A stretch of 64,000 nucleotides of DNA from Pedobacter sp. SYP-B3415 (GCF_004138205.1 NZ_RXNQ01000022.1:124001-188000), one strand, 5' to 3'. Shown: positions 54,380-62,884, counted from the stretch's first letter. The notes: generated by a model from the letters alone, not told the origin. Program-made: numbers and translations.

Positions 54380-54642
54380 ATTTGCTAAAGGTAAGGGAAT
54401 TTCAGTTGACTGAACAATAAAAAACAGGCTGGGCAAATCAGTGAGTGCTTATAATCTTTAGTCCTTTTCGCTGAAGATGATGACAACTGCTGCCAGTTCC
54501 TGCCCGCCCAGGCCTGCCTGCTCTGCCCGGTTGTAGTAATTGAGCAGATATAGAAAACCGGCGTGATGCAGGAAAAAATTATACGTGAGCTATTACTCAG
54601 GCCGGATGAAGCTTCACGTGTGTAGAAAAAATACAGTCCGTT

Positions 54643-56502
54643 CTATCTCAGACTGACGTGCAGGCGTCTGTTCAGCATTTTGCTTTGTGCGGCGAGCTTA
54701 CCGTCTACCCATACCAGCAGACCGGACTGGTTACCCGGAAGTTCGGGGTTCCAATCCTTTTTCCAGGCAATATCAATGTTCCGTCCGTGGTAGCGGATGT
54801 TGCCTAAATAAAAGTAATCCCATTTACTTTCGGGCAGCAGCGGCTGGATCGAAAAATTGCTTGCATGTGCCGCCCTGAACCCGATCAGGTCTTCGATAAT
54901 GATATCAGGGAAGGTTGAATGAAAATAGTCTTTCTCACCACCAAATTCTGTACCGTTGCTCGGGATATACCATTCGCCAATGTTAAGCTGGTCAGAGCCA
55001 TGCATAACCGCGAGCTTGCTGATATAGGCGTACAACAGTTCCTTGTCGGCAGCAGTGATTTCCTTTTTATAGTTGCGCAGGTAGTTTGCATAAGCTTTAT
55101 AAACCACAGAGTTTTGAAAGGGCCAGCCGCGGCCATTCCAGGCGTAAGCCTGTTCATTATAGTAGGGATGCTGCCGTTCGGCGGTCGTCATGCCGGCATG
55201 ATGCTGGAAGCCGTTGGCGGAGGCGAACATATCCCAGGCCCTGCCAAATCGCTCTGGCGAATTTGCTGGAATCATGTTAAAGTACCACGGCGTATAACCG
55301 ACAGATTCGCGGACCCTGGCTTCGTAATCACGGATACCGAAACGGTTATCGCCTGCGCTCCGCGTATTGAAAAATTGGTCCTGTTTGTTCCAAAGCACAT
55401 CCATCACCTTTACCTGGAGGGCGGTTGCTTTTGCCGCGTAAGACTCAGCCTTGCGGTTGCGGATTTCCGGCGCAGCCGCTGTGTCGAGCCGCCAGAGATT
55501 GGCCAGGGCGCGCAAATTTGCATAGGCGTAACTATTTACAGACGGCCGCACAAGATAAAAGTCGGGGTATCCTTTCCTGTAGGCCATTGGGTATGCTCTG
55601 GCCTGTAGAGACGCGGCCGCGCGGTCTGTGGTGCCCCAGCCGAGGTAATAATTTTTCCAGTTTTCAGGGGTGTACAGACTGTAGGCACCTTTGCTTGCAA
55701 TCAGCCCGAGCACTGCCGAGAGGCTGAATTCCATACCATCGTACAAGTCGAGAATCTTGTACATCCCATTGGTCGCCGAGCCAGGCTTCTTTACGGTGAA
55801 CAGGCTGTCCCACACTTGCTGGTGACGTTCCATATGCGGGAGCAGGTTATGCATCCATTGTTTGTTTGGATGTACCTTCAGGTACGCATCAATACCGTCG
55901 ATCATCCAGCTGGAAAAATGGTGGCTTTCAGGCCGGCTCAGGTAAGTGAGAAAGTTCCCATTTTCGCGCTGATTCAGTTTTGAAGGAGAGCCCTGCATAA
56001 AATAGTCGGCGTACGATTGAAGGTATTTTGGATCGCGCAGCCATCTCACGTCATAAAACTGGTGACCCGCCGGACAGGTGATGGCACCACTGAGGGAGGC
56101 CCAGGGCTTTACGCCAAAGAATTCGGTAACAACCCAATATTTTTTCTGGTCGTAGGGATCGTCGTATTCTTTGAGGTGTTTGCTGATCATCCACCAGCGG
56201 TAATTGTAAACTTTGTTAATCTGATCGTCTGAACTGATGAACAGGGGGATGTTTGCCTTTAGGAAGGCAATGTTGTTTGAAGCGTTGAACGGTCCGTCTG
56301 AAGAAGGCCGGTCTTTATAGGCATTGAATTCATTTACATGTGCAGACAGCGCAGCTGAGGAACGGGTTTTCAGATCCTGCAGAAGGGTGTCGGTTGGCAC
56401 AGGTGTGTGAACTGCGCAGGAAGCGAGACACAAGGCCATAAGCAGGAGTAAACACAGCGTTACGTTGAACTTTTTGCTATATGGTTGATAAATGCCAGGC
56501 AT
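54643..56502 (-). CDS. Lipoprotein glycoside hydrolase, GH63/MGH1-like six-hairpin fold
   Basis: 619 aa from Met at 56502, lipobox LCLASCAVHT. The catalytic part is an (alpha/alpha)6 barrel: WWMISKHLKEYDDPYDQKKY, GHQFYDVRWLRDPKYLQSYA, DLYDGMEFSLSAVLG, and YAWNGRGWPFQNSVVYKAY with acidic residues in positions seen in GH63-type (alpha-glucosidase, mannosylglycerate hydrolase-like) enzymes. Family and substrate are not certain. Isolated gene, no susCD beside it. Confidence 0.75.
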   Translation of the reverse strand: MPGIYQPYSKKFNVTLCLLLLMALCLASCAVHTPVPTDTLLQDLKTRSSAALSAHVNEFNAYKDRPSSDGPFNASNNIAFLKANIPLFISSDDQINKVYNYRWWMISKHLKEYDDPYDQKKYWVVTEFFGVKPWASLSGAITCPAGHQFYDVRWLRDPKYLQSYADYFMQGSPSKLNQRENGNFLTYLSRPESHHFSSWMIDGIDAYLKVHPNKQWMHNLLPHMERHQQVWDSLFTVKKPGSATNGMYKILDLYDGMEFSLSAVLGLIASKGAYSLYTPENWKNYYLGWGTTDRAAASLQARAYPMAYRKGYPDFYLVRPSVNSYAYANLRALANLWRLDTAAAPEIRNRKAESYAAKATALQVKVMDVLWNKQDQFFNTRSAGDNRFGIRDYEARVRESVGYTPWYFNMIPANSPERFGRAWDMFASANGFQHHAGMTTAERQHPYYNEQAYAWNGRGWPFQNSVVYKAYANYLRNYKKEITAADKELLYAYISKLAVMHGSDQLNIGEWYIPSNGTEFGGEKDYFHSTFPDIIIEDLIGFRAAHASNFSIQPLLPESKWDYFYLGNIRYHGRNIDIAWKKDWNPELPGNQSGLLVWVDGKLAAQSKMLNRRLHVSLR

Positions 56503-56674
56503 AATAAAAATGATAAACGGGCCGTGCAGCACGGGTATGATACCACTCGGCGACAGATGCGTACCAAGATAGTGATATCATGGATATTTAAGCCGCCGGT
56601 TGACTGCCGGCATGGTAAATGGGAGATCTGGTATCTCAGGAAATTTCTCTATCTTCACAATTGCACAAAACAAG

Positions 56675-56962
56675 ATGGATTACAAACGCCGGCTTTACGG
56701 ACTGACAACTGCGCACTTTCTGTTTTTTACAGTGTGTTATTTATTTGTTATTGCCACTCAAGGCGGTCAGGATGTTGTTTCACGGTTTGCGCGTTATGTT
56801 ACCCTGGGAACGACCGGGTTTGCAAGTATCATTAATGTTCAGCCGATACCGGCCTTTCCCCAGGAGTTCGTCTTTTTTCATTTCCTTTTACTGGGTTTTA
56901 TTCTGAGCTGTCTGGAGTTCGAACTTTTTTACCGGTTACGCAGGCGCAATAAATTAGCTTAA
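56675..56962 (+). CDS. Small membrane protein, hypothetical
   Basis: 95 aa from Met at 56675. Two hydrophobic helices (LTTAHFLFFTVCYLFVIA and FVFFHFLLLGFILSCLEF) flank a short loop with YVTLGTTGFASIINVQPIPA; a basic tail RLRRRNK closes it. No family recognised. An in-frame start at 56600 lies in the leader. Divergent from the GH63-like gene. Confidence 0.6.
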   Translation: MDYKRRLYGLTTAHFLFFTVCYLFVIATQGGQDVVSRFARYVTLGTTGFASIINVQPIPAFPQEFVFFHFLLLGFILSCLEFELFYRLRRRNKLA

Positions 56963-57076
56963 AATTACTGCCCGGATTTTATTGTAACGGTACTTTAGGA
57001 TGCTGCCGAATGAATATTTTTCTGTCCGTGACAAACAGCGGCTTTGAAGCTATTTCAGCAGGGCGGAGATGGCTCG

Positions 57077-57131
57077 AGTCCTGCAAAGTTGGTAACTTTT
57101 ATAAAGTTACCAACTTTAAGTTACAAAATAA
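57077..57131 (+). repeat. Palindromic repeat element, copy A
   Basis: Arms AAAGTTGGTAACTTT (57085-57099) and AAAGTTACCAACTTT (57103-57117) are perfectly complementary with a 3-bp loop (TAT). Preceded by GTCCTGC and followed by AAGTTACAAAATAA, as in copies B and C. It lies 110 bp before the WYL regulator. Confidence 0.95.
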
Positions 57132-57240
57132 CCTTAAAGGAATATTTTTTTCTTTTAAAATAGCGAACGGATAAGACACGGAAAATCTATTCTGTTCTGA
57201 TCAAACTTTCTGTATTTTCAAAAAAAGCTCTGTCCCGCAC

Positions 57241-57951
57241 ATGATCGACAATGAAACTTCCAGGCTTTCGCGTCTCACTGCCACACTGGTTCTCCTGCAA
57301 ACGAAAAGGCTGGTCACCTCATCTGAACTGGCAAGGAAGTTTAGCGTGAGCAGCCGCACGATCTACCGGGATATCCGCGCTTTAGAGCAGGCAGGCGTTC
57401 CAATACTTACGGAGGAGGGAAAGGGCTATTCGTTAATGGAAGGCTACCGGATTCCACCCATTATGTTTACCGACGAAGAGGCGAATGCCCTGATTACCGC
57501 TGAACAATATGTGCGAAATAACCGCGACCTTTCTTTCGTTCGCGAGTTTTCAGGTGCGGTTGATAAGGTTAGGAATGTTTTGCGCAGTCTGACGAAAGAC
57601 CGGGCCAGCCTTCTTGCTGATCGCATTGCGTTTCATTATAAAAAGGATGGCCGGGTCGAAACAAACTACCTGAGCACGCTGCAAAGCGCATTAACCGACT
57701 TCCGCCTAGCGGAAATACAATATGAGTCTGAATCGGGCGGAGTTTCCAAACGCCGTGTGGAGCCTTTTGCGCTTTGCAATACTGAAGAGAAGTGGCTGCT
57801 TATCGCCTGGTGCCGCCTGCGCCGGGAGTACCGCACTTTCCGGCTTGACCGCATCAAACACCTGCAGGTACTGGAGCAAAAATTTCCTTCGCACAACATG
57901 ACGCTGCAGGAATATTTCATGGACAGCCCGAAGAAAAACCGCCACCGCTGA
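57241..57951 (+). CDS. WYL-domain transcription regulator (YafY-like)
   Basis: 236 aa. N-terminal HTH (RLVTSSELARKFSVSSRTIY, RDIRALEQAGVPILTEEGKG) followed by a WYL domain (ALTDFRLAEIQYESESGG, EPFALCNTEEKWLLIAWCRL). WYL proteins are often regulators of defence or stress genes; many bind nucleotides or nucleic-acid-derived signals. It is followed by a VOC-domain gene (129 bp) with its own promoter, the usual arrangement for an autoregulated cassette. Composition matches the flanks. Confidence 0.93.
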   Translation: MIDNETSRLSRLTATLVLLQTKRLVTSSELARKFSVSSRTIYRDIRALEQAGVPILTEEGKGYSLMEGYRIPPIMFTDEEANALITAEQYVRNNRDLSFVREFSGAVDKVRNVLRSLTKDRASLLADRIAFHYKKDGRVETNYLSTLQSALTDFRLAEIQYESESGGVSKRRVEPFALCNTEEKWLLIAWCRLRREYRTFRLDRIKHLQVLEQKFPSHNMTLQEYFMDSPKKNRHR

Positions 57952-58031
57952 AATGACGTCAGACGTGCGTTACCGGCAAAAGATCAAAATAAATCGCAGA
58001 CCCTTGACACAGGGCTGTCACACAGGCCGAC

Positions 58032-58039
58032 TATTTTTG
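58032..58039 (+). promoter_or_regulatory. -7 promoter box of the VOC gene
   Basis: TATTTTTG, full TAnnTTTG match, 42 bp before the ATG. A TTG at 58004-58006 is 25 bp upstream of it, slightly longer than usual spacing. Confidence 0.5.
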
Positions 58040-58080
58040 ATGAAGGAAACAAAAGAGTTTTTAATTAAACAATTGACAAA

Positions 58081-58524
58081 ATGAAAAAATCAAACATCCT
58101 CCGCGGCCTGGCCACCAGCTGTTTTTATGCAGATGATCTGAGTGCAGCACGTAAATGGTATGCTGAATTTCTTGGCATCGACTCATATTTTGCATTCCCC
58201 CCATCCGGCGATCCGGCATACATCGAATTCCGTCTTGGCGATTATGAACATGAGCTGGGTTTTATTGATGCAAAATACGCACCGCATGCAAAAACGGAAC
58301 CAGGCGGCGCGATAACTTACTGGCATGTGGACGATGTAGAAGCAACCTATGCCCGATTGCTGGAACTGGGAGCAACAACATTTGAACCAGTAATGGCCCG
58401 TAGCGACAGCGGGTTTGTGACCGCTTCGGTTGTCGATCCTTTTGGCAATGTTTTAGGGATTATGTACAATCCGCATTATATAGATATTTTGAAATCGGTA
58501 GCACCTGAAAAGACAGACAGTTAA
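58081..58524 (+). CDS. VOC-superfamily (glyoxalase/bleomycin-resistance type) protein
   Basis: 147 aa with two beta-alpha-beta-beta-beta modules: TSCFYADDLSAARKWYAEFL, then GAITYWHVDDVEATYARLLE, and the C-terminal SVVDPFGNVLGIMYNP with the metal-ligand Glu replaced or shifted. Members sequester or modify toxic small molecules, but the ligand is unknown. It is followed 19 bp later by the YdeI/OmdA gene, so the two are co-transcribed. Confidence 0.9.
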   Translation: MKKSNILRGLATSCFYADDLSAARKWYAEFLGIDSYFAFPPSGDPAYIEFRLGDYEHELGFIDAKYAPHAKTEPGGAITYWHVDDVEATYARLLELGATTFEPVMARSDSGFVTASVVDPFGNVLGIMYNPHYIDILKSVAPEKTDS

Positions 58525-58543
58525 CAGCATCAAAAAACGAGCT

Positions 58544-59125
58544 ATGACCAGCGAATTGAACATCATCTGGCCCGTTTCGAGCGAGGTCTGGCGCCAATGG
58601 CTTGCAGAGAATCACACAACAGATCAGACGATTTGGGTGGCCTGCAGCAAAAAGCAAGCAAAGAAATATACCTTAAATCATGCAGCGGCCGTGGCAGAAG
58701 CGCTGTGTTATGGATGGATAGATGCTACAACGCGATCATTTGATGATGAATATTTTTTACAGTCATTCACTAAAAGACGGGCAAAAAGTGTATGGTGCAA
58801 AGCTAACAAGGACAAGGTTAAGGAGTTGATTGCCGGGGGGCGGATGATGCCTCCGGGGTTAGCCGCAATTGAAACTGCAAAGCAAAACGGCTACTGGGCT
58901 ATTCTTGATGACGTGGAAGCCCTGAAAATTCCGCACGACCTCCAGGCGGCACTCCATACCGACCTGCGGGCGGAAGCCTATTTCGAAAAAATCTGCAATT
59001 CAGAGAAAAAGCGCCTGCTGCAATGGTTGGTCATGGCCAAACGGAACGAAACCAGAAACAAAAGGATTGCAGAAATCGTCCGGAGCTGCGGGATGGAACT
59101 TAAACATAAAATGCTTTCCAGATAG
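58544..59125 (+). CDS. YdeI/OmpD-associated (OmdA) family protein
   Basis: 193 aa, soluble. VSSEVWRQWLAENHTTDQTI, HAAAVAEALCYGWIDATTRS, SFTKRRAKSVWCKANKDKV match the YdeI/OmpD-associated family. The family is annotated as bacteriocin-protection; in enterobacteria the founding members are linked to resistance to polymyxin and related peptides. The mechanism is not known. It ends the WYL-VOC-YdeI cassette and is followed 149 bp later by repeat copy B. Confidence 0.88.
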   Translation: MTSELNIIWPVSSEVWRQWLAENHTTDQTIWVACSKKQAKKYTLNHAAAVAEALCYGWIDATTRSFDDEYFLQSFTKRRAKSVWCKANKDKVKELIAGGRMMPPGLAAIETAKQNGYWAILDDVEALKIPHDLQAALHTDLRAEAYFEKICNSEKKRLLQWLVMAKRNETRNKRIAEIVRSCGMELKHKMLSR

Positions 59126-59273
59126 AGCAATTGGCATCACTCTGTTTCGGTTGCAGTGCCGAGATTATAGTGCTATTGTGGTGCGGCCACGCTCAAAGCA
59201 TTCACAGACGGTTTGATAAAGATCGGCAGATGGCTATATGTAAGCTTTTACGCTAATGCATGGGACTGAATCT

Positions 59274-59335
59274 ATTGCGACTCCTGCAAAGTTGGTAACT
59301 TTCCCAAAGTTACCAACTTTAAGTTATAAAATAAA
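59274..59335 (+). repeat. Palindromic repeat element, copy B (61/62 identical to copy C)
   Basis: Contains arms 59288-59302 and 59306-59320 (perfectly complementary 15-mers, loop CCC). The whole 62 bp match 62054-62115 except one T/C difference at 59327/62107. Same orientation as copies A and C. Confidence 0.97.
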
Positions 59336-59574
59336 TTTAAATTTTATTTTTGTTCTTAATGATTATTGTAATGCTCTCTAAGATTAATTGGCGCGGTTAC
59401 GGTTTTTTTTGATCTCAGGCATTCCACTTGGTTTTCCATAGCCTGCTAAGCTCTCACTTATATCAGTTATCCCAACCAGCGGATTTTAGCTATGAAGCAA
59501 CGGGATTTTTAAATTTCAAATCCCACAAAAGGCGCAGATATATCTTTCAAAGACGAAATATCAATTAATAATAT

Positions 59575-59582
59575 TACCTTTG
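59575..59582 (+). promoter_or_regulatory. -7 promoter box leading into a broken ORF
   Basis: TACCTTTG, full TAnnTTTG match, 40 bp before the ATG of the broken ORF at 59623. It may also drive rtcB through a long leader. Confidence 0.45.
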
Positions 59583-59622
59583 CGATAATTCTTGATCCGT
59601 TCACATTTTTTATCAAGAAATC

Positions 59623-59865
59623 ATGACAGCGCAACGCTACATATCGCCCCTCCTGCTCATTGCCCTTTAGGCAGTAAAGATCTCATTTTATGACTGTATG
59701 ATGGTTACCGTTGGTTTCCATGCTGACCTTTGCCTGCCTCATTCTGGCGCTGAAACCTGAAGAGATATATATCTCCAGTCTGGGGACAAGCAGCCGTTTC
59801 ATTTTCATTTTGAGGGATTTTTGTAACACCAGTTCAGTCGCGTGTGCAGATTAGTCCATCATTAA
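59623..59865 (+). pseudogene. Possible gene remnant (signal-peptide-like start, early stop)
   Basis: An ATG at 59623 opens MTAQRYISPLLLIAL and stops after 15 codons. A downstream frame around 59713-59850 reads SMLTFACLILALKPEEIYIS, a membrane-like segment. The pieces resemble a decayed small membrane or secreted protein gene. No parent family is recognised. Confidence 0.35.
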
Positions 59866-59883
59866 ACGCTATATCTTAATTAC

Positions 59884-59907
59884 CGGAAATGCCCTGAAGG
59901 GCACCGG
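59884..59907 (+). promoter_or_regulatory. Hairpin in the rtcB leader
   Basis: RNA of this segment can form GCCC-UGAA-GGGC with an outer CCGG/CCGG pair, ending 18 bp before the rtcB ATG. It could affect translation start; no known riboswitch is recognised. Confidence 0.35.
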
Positions 59908-59925
59908 CAAAACTTCACAACCCAT

Positions 59926-61323
59926 ATGGGCAATTTACGAACAAAAGATTTAAGTAAGATCGGCTACCACAACGACCAGCTGCGAAGCCTGGTTGTTGGT
60001 ATTGCCGCAAAAAACTTTAAACATTACAGCAAACAGGACTTGCTTGACCTGTTAGTGCGTATAATAAACGATCCTGAAGCATTTCTTGAAAATGAGCTGA
60101 CCGCAAAGATTGCTGAGAAAATATTAGGGAAGGTGCATACTCCCAGTTTCAAAACGTACAACCTATTAGATAAACCGGTCTTTTGCAAAACTTATGGCAG
60201 CAAACACATAGAATCTGCCGCGAAACAACAGATCGAGCTGGCCAGCCTGCTGCCCGTTAGCGTCCAGGCGGCGCTGATGCCCGATGCACATATGGGCTTC
60301 GGACTCCCCATCGGCGGTGTACTGGCGACAGACCGGGTTGTAATACCCTATGCAGTCGGGATGGATATTGGCTGCCGGATGCACCTTTCGATCATAGATG
60401 AGAGTGAGGGGTACCTGAAACGCAACGAATATCAGGTTAAACAGGCGCTGAAAAATCATACCCACTTTGGGATGGAAGGTGGCCTGGGAGTGCGGCAGGA
60501 GCATAAAGTGTTGGACAGCCCGCTATTCAGCGAAATTGCATTTCTAAAACCCCTGCGCGGAAAAGCTATCCGTCAGCTGGGTACTTCGGGGAATGGCAAT
60601 CACTTCGTTGAGTTTGGCGAGATTGAGTTGTTTGCAAACAACACACTTGGATTGCCGGCAAATAGATACACGGCCCTGCTATCACATTCGGGCAGCCGCG
60701 GTCTCGGTTCGGCGATAGCCAGGTATTACCCCCGGATTGCTGCAGAAACATGCAAACTGCCGCAGCAGGTACAACAGCTTGCCTGGCTCAGCCTGGACAG
60801 CGAAGCTGGTCAGGAGTATTGGCTAGCGATGAACCTTGCGGGTGACTATGCTGCTGCCTGCCATGAGCGAATCCACGCCAACCTACTCGAAACCCTGGGC
60901 TTGAAAGCTTTACATGTAGTAGAGAATCACCACAACTTTGCCTGGAAAGATGACCTCGACGGAAAAGAAGTTATTGTTCATCGCAAAGGCGCCACGCCAG
61001 CACATCAGGGTGAACTGGGCATCATTCCCGGAAGCATGACTACGGCTGCTTACCTCGTATCTGGAAAAAGCAATTCACAGGCACTTTATTCTGCATCGCA
61101 TGGCGCTGGCCGCGCGATGAGCCGCCAGCGAGCAAAAGACAGCATGACCACATCGGCAATGAAGAAGCTGTTGACCCGGTCAGGGGTAACACTTATCGGT
61201 GGTTCTGTCGAAGAGAACCCGTCAGCGTATAAGGACATCGATACGGTTATGGCTGCACAACGGGAGCTGGTAGACATACAAGGCAAATTTTTCCCGCGGA
61301 TTGTAAGAATGAACAAGGACTGA
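59926..61323 (+). CDS. rtcB: RtcB-family RNA ligase
   Basis: 465 aa, complete. RtcB core motifs: MPDAHMGFGLPIGGVLATD, YAVGMDIGCRMHLSI with the Mn2+-binding Asp and Cys, GTSGNGNHFVEFGE, LLSHSGSRGLGSAIARYYP, ENHHNFAWK, VIVHRKGATPAHQGELGIIP, and ASHGAGRAMSR holding the His that is guanylylated. RtcB joins RNA 3'-phosphate or 2',3'-cyclic phosphate ends to 5'-OH ends using GTP and Mn2+. Its stop lies 2 bp before the prfH start, so the pair are one operon. RtcB paralogues next to prfH (RtcB2 type) are known to re-ligate 16S rRNA cut by ribotoxins. Confidence 0.96.
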   Translation: MGNLRTKDLSKIGYHNDQLRSLVVGIAAKNFKHYSKQDLLDLLVRIINDPEAFLENELTAKIAEKILGKVHTPSFKTYNLLDKPVFCKTYGSKHIESAAKQQIELASLLPVSVQAALMPDAHMGFGLPIGGVLATDRVVIPYAVGMDIGCRMHLSIIDESEGYLKRNEYQVKQALKNHTHFGMEGGLGVRQEHKVLDSPLFSEIAFLKPLRGKAIRQLGTSGNGNHFVEFGEIELFANNTLGLPANRYTALLSHSGSRGLGSAIARYYPRIAAETCKLPQQVQQLAWLSLDSEAGQEYWLAMNLAGDYAAACHERIHANLLETLGLKALHVVENHHNFAWKDDLDGKEVIVHRKGATPAHQGELGIIPGSMTTAAYLVSGKSNSQALYSASHGAGRAMSRQRAKDSMTTSAMKKLLTRSGVTLIGGSVEENPSAYKDIDTVMAAQRELVDIQGKFFPRIVRMNKD

Positions 61324-61325
61324 CC

Positions 61326-61955
61326 ATGAAAAAAGTTATTGTACAAATCACTTCAGGCAAGGGCCCGGCAGAATGCTGCCGGGTTGTAGCCTGTGTGCAA
61401 AGCATGATGATGAAGCAGGCCCACCAGGTTGGCATCGACCTACAGGTTCTCGAAACGAAACACGCTGAACTGAAGGGCACATTGTTGTCGACCACCATGC
61501 TTGCAACCGGGTCAGAACTTCAAAGCTTCATAAACGAATGGTCAGGTACCATACAATGGATTTCGCAGAGTCCTTACCGCAGGTATCATAAGCGAAAAAA
61601 TTGGTTTGTGGGTATTGCCTGTTTCGATGTGGATGAAATTCCGCGCTGGAACAGCAGTGATGTGAAACTTGAAACCTGCAGGTCTGCTGGACCGGGTGGT
61701 CAGCACGTAAATAAAGTCGAGACGGCCGTCCGTGGCACACATATACCTTCAGGGCTGCAAGCGATCGCTATGGACTCCCGTTCTCAACTGGAAAATAAAA
61801 AACGCTGCCTGTCCCGCCTTCAGGAGAAATTCCTTGTCTGGCAAACATCAATATTGATGAACCAACAGCATAACCAATGGCAGGAACACCAGTTTTTAGA
61901 ACGAGGAAATCCGATCAAAACGATACGGGCTGAGCTTCGGTTGATCGGACAATGA
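61326..61955 (+). CDS. prfH: Peptide chain release factor homologue PrfH
   Basis: 209 aa, the length of PrfH and much shorter than RF1/RF2. It keeps the GGQ peptidyl-hydrolysis motif in CRSAGPGGQHVNKVETAVR and the following THIPSGL, but lacks the N-terminal helical domain and a stop-codon-recognition motif of full release factors. PrfH recognises ribosomes stalled by cleavage in the 16S rRNA decoding centre and releases the peptide, letting the partner RtcB repair the rRNA. Start 2 bp after the rtcB stop. Functional assignment rests on homology with the published E. coli pair. Confidence 0.95.
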   Translation: MKKVIVQITSGKGPAECCRVVACVQSMMMKQAHQVGIDLQVLETKHAELKGTLLSTTMLATGSELQSFINEWSGTIQWISQSPYRRYHKRKNWFVGIACFDVDEIPRWNSSDVKLETCRSAGPGGQHVNKVETAVRGTHIPSGLQAIAMDSRSQLENKKRCLSRLQEKFLVWQTSILMNQQHNQWQEHQFLERGNPIKTIRAELRLIGQ

Positions 61956-62053
61956 TATATAGGATGCGTGAAAGTGTGCTATCTCTATTCGAGGTCTCAG
62001 GTAGATAGGAATATCCCACTCCGCCGTTTAGGTTATTGCAAATTGACAGATCC

Positions 62054-62115
62054 ATTGCGACTCCTGCAAAGTTGGTAACTTTCCCAAAGTTACCAACTTT
62101 AAGTTACAAAATAAA
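62054..62115 (+). repeat. Palindromic repeat element, copy C
   Basis: Arms at 62068-62082 and 62086-62100, loop CCC. Same orientation as copies A and B and 61/62 identical to copy B, 2780 bp apart. Lies 98 bp after prfH and 24 bp before the 3' end of the sigma gene. Confidence 0.97.
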
Positions 62116-62139
62116 CTAAAAAGAAAATTTAACTATTCG

Positions 62140-62742
62140 TCAGTTCCCGCCAGCATACGATATTTTGCATAGCAATGTTATCAACGGCACCCAGTCAAGC
62201 CTGATGCTCTTGTATGCTTTCTGAAGCAAATTATGCACTGACTGCTTATTGATTTCCATCAGGCTTGCAATCTGGTCGTGGTCCAGATCCTCATAATAAC
62301 GCAGATAAATGATCTCACGCTGCCTGGGCGGCAGCCCTTCTAACACCCTCTTTAGTTTCTGCGCTAGCTCCATATCTTCAGCGTGTGCAATCATTTGTTC
62401 CTCGATGTTATATTCAATGACAAAATCGTATTCCTCCGCAAGCGCACTATTCCGGTTCCACCGGGTTTGCTCCCGAAAAATCCGGTTTCGCAAAGCCACG
62501 AAGAGGTACCATTTTATTGACGAAGGAAGCGGTATGTCCGCGCGCTTGTTCCATAGCCCCACAAATAGTTCCTGAATACAGTCTTTAAGCAGGTCGCGGT
62601 CTGAACAAAACCTGCTGCCATAGCTGAAGAGCTTTTTTCCATAATTCCTGAAAAGCTCGTTGAAGGCCTCTCCATCGCCAGTGCGCAATCCTTCCCAGAG
62701 GCGCTGTTCCTGTAGTATCCTGTCGTTCGTTTCGGGAGCCAT
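62140..62742 (-). CDS. ECF RNA polymerase sigma factor
   Basis: 200 aa from Met at 62742 (MAPETNDRILQEQ); a frame to 62823 adds residues with no homology. Region 2: FNELFRNYGKKLFSYGSRF and LLKDCIQELFVGLWNKR; region 4: GLPPRQREIIYLRYYEDLDH and IASLMEINKQSVHNLLQKAY. Bacteroidota FecR-linked ECF group. The neighbouring FecR gene runs in the opposite direction, 346 bp apart, which is unusual. Confidence 0.93.
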   Translation of the reverse strand: MAPETNDRILQEQRLWEGLRTGDGEAFNELFRNYGKKLFSYGSRFCSDRDLLKDCIQELFVGLWNKRADIPLPSSIKWYLFVALRNRIFREQTRWNRNSALAEEYDFVIEYNIEEQMIAHAEDMELAQKLKRVLEGLPPRQREIIYLRYYEDLDHDQIASLMEINKQSVHNLLQKAYKSIRLDWVPLITLLCKISYAGGN

Positions 62743-62884
62743 TCGTGTCAGTTCATAATTGCAGTGCCGAAAGCGCATTGCCATGATAATCAGCCGAAAG
62801 TAAATATAGCATAATTCATTCAATCAGAATGGCCATATCATTCCGTGGCAATGTCAGGCACCCTGCCAATTAACCGCTTATCTG

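Larger units (their letters stand above)
59126..59925. other. Intergenic stretch with repeat copy B and a broken ORF
   Basis: About 800 bp without an intact gene: repeat copy B (59274-59335), then AT-rich sequence, a promoter-like TTACCTTTG at 59574-59582, an ORF broken after 15 codons (59623), and a hairpin just before rtcB. Confidence 0.6.

Noticed and set aside
54437-54642. Possible short coding fragment downstream of the GH63-like gene (minus strand)
   Set aside because: A 40-codon open frame exists but has no start codon and no recognisable family.
57077-57131. Repeat copies A-C as intrinsic terminators
   Set aside because: The stems are strong but AT-rich and no T-run follows on either strand, so ordinary termination is not supported.
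58081-58524. VOC gene as a bleomycin-resistance determinant
   Set aside because: The fold is shared by many functions and the metal-ligand pattern does not single out antibiotic resistance.
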